Virus record (IMG/VR): IMGVR_UViG_3300017987_000362
Span: 1 to 23,735 of that record
Reading direction: 5' to 3' (one strand)
Length of the DNA: 23,735 nt
Source of the DNA: a virus
Made by a program: the position numbers and the translations under genes. The notes beneath the pieces were generated by a model. The model was not told the DNA's origin, did not search any database, and saw only the letters and a list, made by a program, of their open reading frames with translations. Shown here one piece after another: positions 13,207-20,800 of the stretch; the first letter of the stretch is position 1, and each line of letters starts with the position of its first letter.

Positions 13207-13244
13207 GCCGACGGCCGTGAAAAGCGAAAAGTAAAACGTGAAAA
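13206..13244 (+). repeat. Stop-adjacent GGCC hairpin plus period-7 units
   Basis: GGCC-GAC-GGCC starts on the last base of the TAG. It is followed by four 7-base units, GTGAAAA, GCGAAAA, GTAAAAC and GTGAAAA. The layout copies the module after the tail terminator gene (12514-12545). Confidence 0.65.
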
Positions 13245-13284
13245 GCCGACCCGCTGAATGACGGCGGGCGGCGGGGAGCGAATT

Positions 13285-14190
13285 ATGGCAAGCCCGACAG
13301 CACCGACGCACGGCAAGCTGGCGGCGATCTACCGGCTGAGGCCGAACGGATTCAAGGGAAACGGCCTGAACGACGCGACCTGGGGGACGGGGTTCGCCGG
13401 CGCGGCGTCGGCCTATTACGAGGTGGTGATCGACGGAGAGCTGGCAGGCGGCGGCGGCGTCGACACGTTCAAGTGGCGGAAGAACGGCGGGGGGTGGACC
13501 GCGGGCGTGGATATCACGGGCGCGGCGCAGACCCTGGACGACGGGCAGAAAATCACGTTCGCCGCCACGGTCGGGCACACCGCGGGCGACCAGTGGACCA
13601 TCGGGAATTTCAAGGACGAGGCCACGACCGAGGCGGCCGACGAGGCGCAGATCACGGACAGCGACCTGCGGCTTTTGAACCCGAACGCCACGCCGACATT
13701 CACCGACGACGGAGGCAAGAACGTCCTGATCGTGGACCACACCCGCGGCAAGGCCGCGTTTGACGGAAACGTGGGAAACGTGGACGTGGACGGCAACAAC
13801 GGGTTTGTGGTTGAAGGCGGGCTGGAAAAGTGCGGGTATCTGATCGACTGGGAATACGCGATCGACCTGGAGATGGCGGACGCATCGCGCATGGGCCAGC
13901 AGTGGAAGGAGGCCCTGCCGGGGCAGGCCGGGGGCGAAGGGCACGCGAACGGGTATTTTATCGCGGTGGATTCCTTCTGGGACGCCTTCGAGGACTGCGC
14001 GGACACGACCCAGGACTATTTCCTTCTCCAGCTTTTCAACTACGACCCGGACCAGGACCAGACGGGGGACCATCTGCTGGTGTGGGTGTCGTTCAAGGCG
14101 TTCGGTGCGGTGGGGCAAAAGGGCGAGGTGGTCAAAGAGCGGGTGGAGTTTGTGATGCACGGCATCCCGTCGTTTGTGGCGAACGTGTAG
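13285..14190 (+). CDS. Tail tube protein 2 with inserted beta domain
   Basis: This 301-residue protein shares its N-terminus (HGKL) and its C-terminal half (DLEMADASRMGQQWKEALPG and onward) with the preceding tube protein. Between them sits an extra region of roughly 160 residues (about 30-185). It contains DTFKWRKNGGGWTAG and GHTAGDQWTI, a beta-sandwich motif common in phage tail and fibre proteins, and a TPTFTDDGGKNVLIVDH segment. The start is the ATG at 13285 with ggggag upstream; an earlier ATG at 13258 is poorly placed. It may form the main tube with surface decoration, or a minor ring, with the short form as the other subunit. Which one dominates cannot be told from sequence. Confidence 0.82.
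   Translation: MASPTAPTHGKLAAIYRLRPNGFKGNGLNDATWGTGFAGAASAYYEVVIDGELAGGGGVDTFKWRKNGGGWTAGVDITGAAQTLDDGQKITFAATVGHTAGDQWTIGNFKDEATTEAADEAQITDSDLRLLNPNATPTFTDDGGKNVLIVDHTRGKAAFDGNVGNVDVDGNNGFVVEGGLEKCGYLIDWEYAIDLEMADASRMGQQWKEALPGQAGGEGHANGYFIAVDSFWDAFEDCADTTQDYFLLQLFNYDPDQDQTGDHLLVWVSFKAFGAVGQKGEVVKERVEFVMHGIPSFVANV
13864..13932 (+). repeat. Direct repeat shared by the two tail tube genes, copy 2
   Basis: Second copy of the 69-base stretch found at 12886-12954, six differences. It encodes DLEMADASRMGQQWKEALPG plus QAG. Confidence 0.9.
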
Positions 14191-14233
14191 GCCGCTGCGC
14201 GGCAGGTAAAAGGTGAAAGGTAAAAGGTGAAAG
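14190..14233 (+). repeat. Stop-adjacent hairpin plus alternating GTAAAAG/GTGAAAG units
   Basis: GCCGC-TGC-GCGGC just after the TAG is followed by GTAAAAG, GTGAAAG, GTAAAAG, GTGAAAG at 14206-14233, the cleanest period-7 array in the window. Each AAAGGTGA junction resembles a ribosome-binding site, and the last unit serves the chaperone gene starting at 14237. Confidence 0.75.
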
Positions 14234-14236
14234 GGA

Positions 14237-14569
14237 ATGAAGATCGACCTGAAAGCGTGTTCCTACGAGGGGCGGTGGTTTGATTTTGAGGATTGCCGGC
14301 TGAAGGTCAGGCCGTGCCCGGAGTCGATGGCCGACGTCGTGGTGCAGGACGGGGCGCTCGTGGTGGCCGGGAACCGCCAGGCGAAGATTTTCTGCTACTG
14401 CCTGGAGGACTGGGAAAAGGTGGCGGACGCCGACGGAAAGCCGATCGTGTGCACGGACGAGGTGAAAAAAAAGATATTCGATTTCGATCTGGGCGGCGGG
14501 ATGGTGGCGTTCGTGCTTCAAAAGGCGCGGGAGCTGAAGCTCGGCCGGGAGGCGCTTGAAAAAAACTGA
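14237..14569 (+). CDS. Tail assembly chaperone G-like protein
   Basis: This 110-residue protein lies between the tail tube and tape measure genes, the place of lambda gpG. It has an N-terminal beta part (KIDLKACSYEGRWFDFEDCRLKVRPC) and a helical end (VAFVLQKARELKLGREALEKN). The chaperone coats the tape measure and guides tube assembly. It ends at TGA directly after the slippery heptamer A AAA AAC (14560-14566), so a fraction of ribosomes can slip by -1 into the next frame and make a longer G-T fusion. RBS is supplied by the period-7 repeat. Confidence 0.83.
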   Translation: MKIDLKACSYEGRWFDFEDCRLKVRPCPESMADVVVQDGALVVAGNRQAKIFCYCLEDWEKVADADGKPIVCTDEVKKKIFDFDLGGGMVAFVLQKARELKLGREALEKN

Positions 14570-14592
14570 TTGACTGGGTGCGCTGGAACAGC
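14547..14592 (+). promoter_or_regulatory. -1 programmed ribosomal frameshift site
   Basis: The heptamer A AAA AAC at 14560-14566 is in the exact X-XXY-YYZ phase of the G-like frame, followed at once by TGA. An RBS-like GGGAGG (14547-14552) lies seven bases upstream, as in the dnaX-type stimulator. A short GCTG-GAA-CAGC hairpin (14582-14592) lies downstream. Slipping back one base continues as LIDWVRWNSLDTK and on to 14934. Confidence 0.85.
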
Positions 14593-14934
14593 CTGGACAC
14601 GAAAATGACCTGCGGGATCTGCAAGCGCATCCAGAGAGACGGAAACAAGCCGACGTGTCCGGGGATCGAGGGCGTGCCGGAGTGCCCGGACGGGGCCGTG
14701 CCGAAACTGGACGAGGCGCTCTGTCCGTTTGTCGAGTTTTTCAACCGGATCGCGTGCGGAGTGTTCGACGGCATGGGCGGCGCGAGGCTGGAGTCGATCA
14801 ATACCGGAATGGAGATGTCCCGCGTGCCGGAGGCGCAGCGGGAGGGGGTCTTCGACATGTGCCTCGCCGCGATTCACGCGGTGGGCGAGGCGAGAGAGGC
14901 GAACAGGGAAAATGGCGGACCAGCTCAGACTTGA
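14566..14934 (+). CDS. T domain of the G-T tail chaperone fusion (made by -1 frameshift)
   Basis: After the slip at 14560-14566 the -1 frame stays open for 122 residues, giving a fusion of about 232 residues with the G-like part. A GTG at 14578 could start it alone, but no RBS precedes it. The T part begins with a Cys-rich segment (TCGICKRIQRDGNKPTCPG then PECPDG), a possible metal-binding motif, and ends in a helical region (PEAQREGVFDMCLAAIHAVGEAREANREN). In lambda the T part binds the tube protein while G binds the tape measure. It overlaps the tape measure start by 23 bases. Confidence 0.8.
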   Translation: MIDWVRWNSLDTKMTCGICKRIQRDGNKPTCPGIEGVPECPDGAVPKLDEALCPFVEFFNRIACGVFDGMGGARLESINTGMEMSRVPEAQREGVFDMCLAAIHAVGEAREANRENGGPAQT

Positions 14935-16795
14935 ACTGATCGTCGACGACAAGGGAAACGCCGTGGTCAAAAGGTTCGGCAAGGACGCCGAAAAGGCCCT
15001 GGGCCGGACCGAGAAAAAGGCCAGGCAGACGACGTCGACCATGCAGGGCCTGGCAAAGGCCGTGGCCGGGGTGTTCGCGGCGGCGACGATCAAGCGGGCC
15101 ATGACCGAGTGGGTGCAGCTCGCGGGCAAGCAGCAGCAGGCCGTGGCGGGCCTGGAGCAGGCCATGCGATCAATGGGACGGTACAGCACGGAGTTCCGGG
15201 ACCAGTTGCTATCGCAGGCCAAGGCGCTCCAGGAGGTGACGACATTCGGGGACGAGGCCACGATCGAGGGACAGAAGTTTTTGATGACCTATCGCGACAT
15301 CACGGACGACCTGATGCCCAGGGCGACAAAGGCCATGCTGGACCTGGCGGCGCTCATGGGCGGCGACACCCGGCAGGCGGCGAACATGCTGGGCAAGGCC
15401 AGCATGGGGCTCGCCGGGGAGCTGCGGCGCGTGGGGATCACGATCGACGAGGACGTGGCGCACTCGGGAGACTTTGCGGCGATCCTGGGCGAGATCGAAA
15501 AACAGGTGGGCGGCCAGGCCAGGGCGCTGGCCGCGACCGGGTACGGCGGATTGCAGCAGCTCGGGAACATCATCGGAGACACGAAAGAGGGCCTGGGCGA
15601 AGTGGTGATGTTGATTCTTTCCGACATGCTGCCCACGCTGAAAAAATGGTCGGGCGAGGTGGACGAGATTTCCTACGCCCTGGCGACGGTGGCGGACGTG
15701 GGGCACTCGGCCTGGACGATCGTGAGCCGGGCCTTTCAGATAACGGGGACCTACTGGGCGGCGCTGGCCGCGAGCTGGGTGTCGCTCACAAAGGGGGAGT
15801 TTTCGCAGATCGGGGCGATCTGGGCCGACTGGGCGGAGCGGGCCAAGAAGGCCATGAACGATGTTTTGATGTCGGGCGACTACTACCGGCGAAAGCTGCT
15901 GGCGCAGCAGGGCAGGCCCTCCGGCGGGCCGGGCGGCGGGCTCACGCCGGGCGGGGGAACCGCAACGGGCGCGAAGGTTGCCGGGACGACCGGTGCCGAT
16001 TACGTCAGCGAGGCGTTTGCCGCCGAGGTGAAAAAGGCCCAGGCGATCGGTGCGCTGGCGGTGCTGGAGCAAAAGCACCGCGAGGAGAAGTGGGACGCGA
16101 TCCTGGAGATGGAAAGGGAGGCGGAGCAGAAAAGCCTGGACCAGCTTCAGGAGGCGATGAGCGAGCAGGATTATTACATCAAAAAGGGTCTGGCCGACCT
16201 GGAGAAGAATGCGAAAGATGCGTTCCGGGAAATCGAGGACGCCGGGAAGCAGGCGGCCTACGGCATGGAGTTCGGGTTTCAGGGGTTTTTTGATTTTATG
16301 GATGAGGATTTCGGGCGGCTGGAGGCCCTGGCGAACAACGTGCTTTCCGGGATCAGCAGGGGGATATCGAGCTATATGTCGAGCTGGGCCACGGCCGCGG
16401 TGACCGGCGAGGGCGGGCTTTTGAGCCTGTTTAAGAGCGCCGAGGGGAATGTGTTCAACCGCGGCCGGGTCGTGGCGATGGGCAAGGGCGGCGTGGTGGA
16501 CCGGCCCGTGTTGTTTCCGCTGGCGCGGGGCGCGGGCCTGATGGGTGAGGCGGGACCCGAGGGGGTGCTGCCGCTCGCGCGGACCCGGAGCGGGGACCTG
16601 GGCGTGCGGACGACGGGCGGGGGAGAAAAGCGGATCGTGGTGCAGTTGATCAACGAGACCGGCACGCCGATGCAGGTGGAACAGGCGGGCGAGCCTACGG
16701 AAACAAACGACGAGATTTTCGTCAAGATGTATCTGAAAAATATTGCCACAAACCGGCTGATGCAAAACGCGACAAAGGGGGCGGTGAGCCAGTAA
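14912..16795 (+). CDS. Tail tape measure protein
   Basis: From the ATG at 14912 this protein has 627 residues; the frame is open further upstream but that part overlaps the T domain. It sets tail length and is ejected ahead of the DNA. N-terminal helices (ADQLRLELIVDDKGNAVVKRFGKDAEKAL), a central hydrophobic helical region, a Gly/Pro-rich break (about 328-345) and a coiled-coil segment (about 370-440) are visible. The C-terminal FNRGRVVAMGKGGVVDRPVLF and GLMGEAGPEGVLPL segments (about 520-550) are typical of lambda-like tape measures. By the usual 1.5 angstrom per residue, a tail near 90-95 nm would follow. Its TAA overlaps the next ATG by one base. Confidence 0.9.
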   Translation: MADQLRLELIVDDKGNAVVKRFGKDAEKALGRTEKKARQTTSTMQGLAKAVAGVFAAATIKRAMTEWVQLAGKQQQAVAGLEQAMRSMGRYSTEFRDQLLSQAKALQEVTTFGDEATIEGQKFLMTYRDITDDLMPRATKAMLDLAALMGGDTRQAANMLGKASMGLAGELRRVGITIDEDVAHSGDFAAILGEIEKQVGGQARALAATGYGGLQQLGNIIGDTKEGLGEVVMLILSDMLPTLKKWSGEVDEISYALATVADVGHSAWTIVSRAFQITGTYWAALAASWVSLTKGEFSQIGAIWADWAERAKKAMNDVLMSGDYYRRKLLAQQGRPSGGPGGGLTPGGGTATGAKVAGTTGADYVSEAFAAEVKKAQAIGALAVLEQKHREEKWDAILEMEREAEQKSLDQLQEAMSEQDYYIKKGLADLEKNAKDAFREIEDAGKQAAYGMEFGFQGFFDFMDEDFGRLEALANNVLSGISRGISSYMSSWATAAVTGEGGLLSLFKSAEGNVFNRGRVVAMGKGGVVDRPVLFPLARGAGLMGEAGPEGVLPLARTRSGDLGVRTTGGGEKRIVVQLINETGTPMQVEQAGEPTETNDEIFVKMYLKNIATNRLMQNATKGAVSQ

Positions 16796-17460
16796 TGGCC
16801 CTGACACTTCAAGCGACCGTGGCGGCCGCGAAAAACAAGCTCTCAGATCCGGGGGCGTGGATTCCGACGCTGGAGATCCAGAACGCCGCCGGCGTGACGC
16901 AGTTGCGGCTGTGCCTGAACACCGAGGATATCACCTGGGGCGGGCATACGTGGGCGGCGTTTCCCTTCGACCTGGATGAAAGCAAACAGGCGGCGGACGG
17001 GAGCATCGAGGAGCTGGCGATCCGGGTCGGAAACTCGAACCGGGCCGTGCAGACCCTGGTGGAGGCTGAAGACGGGGCGTCGGGCTGGATCGTGATTTTG
17101 CGGGTCCTTTACTCCGGCGACCTGGCAAGCGGGGTGGCCGTGCTCACCGAAACGCGGACCGTAAAAAACGTGCGGTGCACCGAGGAGCTGGTCGAAAATG
17201 CCGTGCAGATGTGGGTGGTGTTTACGCTGGGGGCGGAGAGCCTGCTGGCGCGGCGGTTTCCGAGACATACCTACGACCGGCAGACGTGCATGTGGGATTT
17301 CAAGTCGACAGAGTGCGGGTACGCGGGCGCGGAAACAGCGTGCAACCGGACGCTGACCCGGTGCGAGGCGCTGGCGAACCAGGACAGGTTCCTTTCGTTT
17401 CCCGGAATTCCGGGCGAAGGGTTCGACCCGGACAACACGAAGATCAGCACGGCGGAGTAA
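16795..17460 (+). CDS. Minor tail protein L-like, probable Fe-S cluster protein
   Basis: This 221-residue tail tip protein has a beta-rich N-terminal two-thirds (PTLEIQNAAGVTQLRLC, WGGHTWAAFPFDLDE, ELAIRVGN) and a C-terminal Cys domain. Cys165, 174, 183 and 190 lie in TCMWDFKSTECGY and TACNRTLTRC, followed by NQDRFLSFPGIPG, a close match in spirit to lambda gpL, whose C-terminal Cys residues hold a 4Fe-4S cluster. It joins the tape measure end to the tip hub. Position between tape measure and the K-like peptidase is the lambda order. Confidence 0.85.
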   Translation: MALTLQATVAAAKNKLSDPGAWIPTLEIQNAAGVTQLRLCLNTEDITWGGHTWAAFPFDLDESKQAADGSIEELAIRVGNSNRAVQTLVEAEDGASGWIVILRVLYSGDLASGVAVLTETRTVKNVRCTEELVENAVQMWVVFTLGAESLLARRFPRHTYDRQTCMWDFKSTECGYAGAETACNRTLTRCEALANQDRFLSFPGIPGEGFDPDNTKISTAE

Positions 17461-17472
17461 ACGGCGGGAAGC

Positions 17473-17868
17473 ATGGAGCGCGAAATAAAAATAGCGGACC
17501 TGGTGGGCAAGCCGTATTGCAAAGGCGCGGCGGGTCCGGACGCCTGGGGGTGCTCGGCCCTGGCGGCCGAGATGGTGCGCCGGGCCACGGGCGCGGAGAT
17601 ACCGAAAAACGACATCATCCACCGCGCGCCGCTGCTGGGGGGCGGCACGACAAACGGATGGAAAAGGATTTCAAGCCCGGAACCGGGGTCGCTGGTCGTG
17701 ATGGCGTATCCGGTGCCGGGGATTTTCTCTCATTTGGGCGTGGTGATTGCCGGGGATCGTTTTATTCATGTAATCGAGGAGGTCGGCGTGCTGACGGAGC
17801 GGCTGTCGGAGCCTCGATGGCGGATCAGGGTCGGCGGGTTTTATCGGTGGAACGGATTACGGAAATAA
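17473..17868 (+). CDS. NlpC/P60-type tail tip peptidase (lambda K-like)
   Basis: This 131-residue protein is a compact cysteine peptidase. The likely triad is Cys27 in GPDAWGCSAL, His87 in FSHLGVVIAG and His99 in DRFIHVIEE, all in the spacing of NlpC/P60 enzymes. Such tail tip enzymes cut peptide cross-links of the cell wall while DNA enters, or take part in tip assembly. The usual partner Mov34-like domain of lambda K is missing. Its 3' end overlaps the J-like gene by 52 bases, leaving no separate lambda I-type gene; the first part of the next protein may do that job. Confidence 0.85.
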   Translation: MEREIKIADLVGKPYCKGAAGPDAWGCSALAAEMVRRATGAEIPKNDIIHRAPLLGGGTTNGWKRISSPEPGSLVVMAYPVPGIFSHLGVVIAGDRFIHVIEEVGVLTERLSEPRWRIRVGGFYRWNGLRK

Positions 17869-20800
17869 CGCCGGTCGAGGGCGGGTGGCAGACGCGGTGG
17901 GTCCTGGTATCGATCGTGCCGAACCCGTTTGACTGCTCGGAGGGCCGGGAAATCTTTTTCGTCGAGTGGAATCCGCGATTGACCGCGGGCGATTTCCTGG
18001 CGGAATACGCGCCGGAGAGGTTTCGGCGGGAGCACCTGGCGGTGCTGCGAAACGGCGGGCCGGTTGACGATGCCGCGCGGATCGCGCCGGGCGACAGCCT
18101 GGTGATCACGCCGCACCTGGGTTCGGGCGAGGCGCTCCGGACCGTGGCGGGGATCGGCATTATGGCAGCGGCCGTGATGACCGGAAACTGGGCGCTGACG
18201 GCGATCGGGAAAACCTTCTGGGGGTATTCGGCCGCGCTTCTCGCCGGGGGTGCGGTGACCATCATGGGCAAGGTGGCGATCAACGGGCTTTTGCCGTCGG
18301 CAAAGCCGGGAGACCTGTCCACGCCCGCCATTTCGGGCCTGAGCCAGGAGTCGGGCATGGGCGGATCGGCGAGCTACGGATGGAGCGGCCCGCAGACGTC
18401 GTGGTCTCCGGGGCTGGCGATCCCCGAGCTTTTCGGCGAGTTCCTGCTGGCCGGGCAGGTCATCAATTATTATATCGACACCAACAACGCGACCGACGAG
18501 CAGACGGCGAAGCTCCTGCTCTGCATGTGCCGGGGCGAGGCGGCGACGCCCGTGGCGAGCGCGGACGATATTTACATCAACGGGGATATCCGGCTTTCCA
18601 CGCTGGATAAGTATTCTTTTCAAACGACGAAGGGGACGACCGGACAGGCGGCGCTGGACGGCTTTGAGAAACTGCACCAGTACAGGGAAATGCCGACGGA
18701 AATGACCACGAAAACCGTGCTGCTGCTGCACGCCGACGCGGACACGCCTTTTGTGGATTCATCGCCCTCCGGGAAGACGGTTACCACCGTCGGAAACACC
18801 TTTGCCGACAACACGGAAAGCAAGTTCGGCGGAAAGTCTGCATATTTCGACGGGGCGGGCGATCAGCTCACCCTGGCGGACTCGGCGGACTGGTATTTCG
18901 CGGAAAAGGATTTTACGGTCGATTTATGGGTGAAGCCCGACCAGCTCAACACCTGGCAATGGCTGGTGGGGCAGTATGTGGACGCCGGGAACTTCTGGTG
19001 TCTGAGCCTCTATACGGACAACAAGATTTATTTCACCTATTACAAGGCCGGGGTGCGGCCGCTGGGCTCGTCGCCCGTGTCCACGACTGTGCTGGACACG
19101 AGCAAGTTCTACCACGTCGAGCTGTGCAGGAGAGGGAACGACTACTATCTGTTTGTCGACGGCGCGCTGGAAGACCAGGAAACGGATGGCACGACGGACA
19201 CGGATTTTCAGGACCTGGCGGCGACGCTTCAGGTCAGCCTGGCGGCGGCGGTCGCGGGCATCAACGAGTTCAAGGGGTGGATGGACGAAATCCGGGTGCT
19301 GAAGGGGCAGGCGGCCCACACGGCGGGCTTTACCGTGCCGACGGCGGCGTATGACGATGACGCCCTGGACTTTTACGTCACGACAAAGGGCGAGGTTGAC
19401 GAGGCCGTGCTGCAAATGACCTTTCCGAACGGGCTCTATGAAATTAACGCCGCCGCTCAATTAATCAATAACAGTTGCGATTTCTCGATCCACTACCGGG
19501 CCGTGGGAGACGCGACCTGGATTCTTCGCCAGGCGCAGCTCGGATATACCAGCGGCGGCGGCGGGGGGATCAGCGAGCCGGACGTGGGGGACACGATCAC
19601 CGGGGCCGCGAGCGGGGCGTCGGGGACGTATGCGGGCCGGGCGGCAAGCGGCGGAGCCTGGGCCGCGGGCACGGAGACGGGCGACCTGTGGGTCAAGGAC
19701 GTGAGCGGGACGTTTCAGACGGCGGAAAACCTGAACAATACGACAAAGGCCGAAAACAACATCGCCACGACGGCGGCGGCGGCCGGGGACATCGTGCACG
19801 GGGAGCGGGTGACGCAGAACAAGCGCACGCCCGTGCGGCGGCAGTACCCGATCGTTTTCCCCGCCCGGGACGACTATGAGATCAAGCCGACGCGGATCAG
19901 CGCGGAAGACGCCGACACCACGCACGTGAGCGTGCTTTATTTGCAGGCCCTGGACGAGATCCTGGACGTTGAGCTGAAATACCCCTACATGTCGCTTTTG
20001 GGCGTCCACGTGGATGCGAGCGAGCGGCTGAGCGGCGGGATCAATGACGTGGCGGCGATATGGGACCGGGGGAGCATCGACGTAAGCAACTGGGCAGGGG
20101 GGACGACCAGCCGGGCGTCTTCGAACTGCGCCTGGGCGGCGATGTTCCTTTTGTGCGACCGGGAGGGCGTGGACCCGGACGACATCGACGAGACGACCTG
20201 GACGGCATGGGCGACAAACTGCGACGGCGGCGTGGACGGAAACACGCGGGTGACGCTGAACGGGGTGCTGGACAGCCAGATGAGCGTGCAGGCGGCGCTG
20301 GAGAAGATCGAGCAGATCGGCCGGGCGAAAATCATCAAAACGGGCAGCGAGTATTGGGTGGCCGTGGAAAAGCCCGACGCCACGCTGGTGCAGGGCTTCA
20401 GCGTGGGGAACGTGAGCAAGGGGAGTTTCGAGCTGGAATTTCTGGACCGCACCGACCGCCCGGATGTGTATATGATCGAGTTCCGAAACAAGGACAAGAA
20501 TTTTCGGCGGGACAGCGTGCCGATATACTCGGCGGGTTACAGCAGCCTGACCCGCGAGCCGAAAATCGAGGAGGTATTCCTCTGGGGCTGCACCGAGGAG
20601 GACGTGGCGAGACGGTACGGCCTGCTCCGGCAGCAGATGAGCGACAAGCTGAACCGGCTGATCACCTTCGGGGCGGACATCGACGCCGTGCGGATGCAGG
20701 TGGGCGACAACCTTCCTTTTCAGCACGACGGAAACGTGCTGACCTTCGGCGGCAGGCTGGAGGTGCAGGGCTTCCGGTCGAGCTATGCGGTGGTGCTGGA

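Noticed and set aside
15209-16807. 532-codon minus-strand frame (and 8413-9462, 9511-10596, 12493-14160, 19461-20942)
   Set aside because: All mirror well-supported + strand genes and have the composition of antisense translation, with no RBS or domain support.
17175-17816. Upstream extension of the J-like protein
   Set aside because: Translation of this part is Gly/Arg-rich and out of frame with the clear L-like and K-like genes that occupy it.
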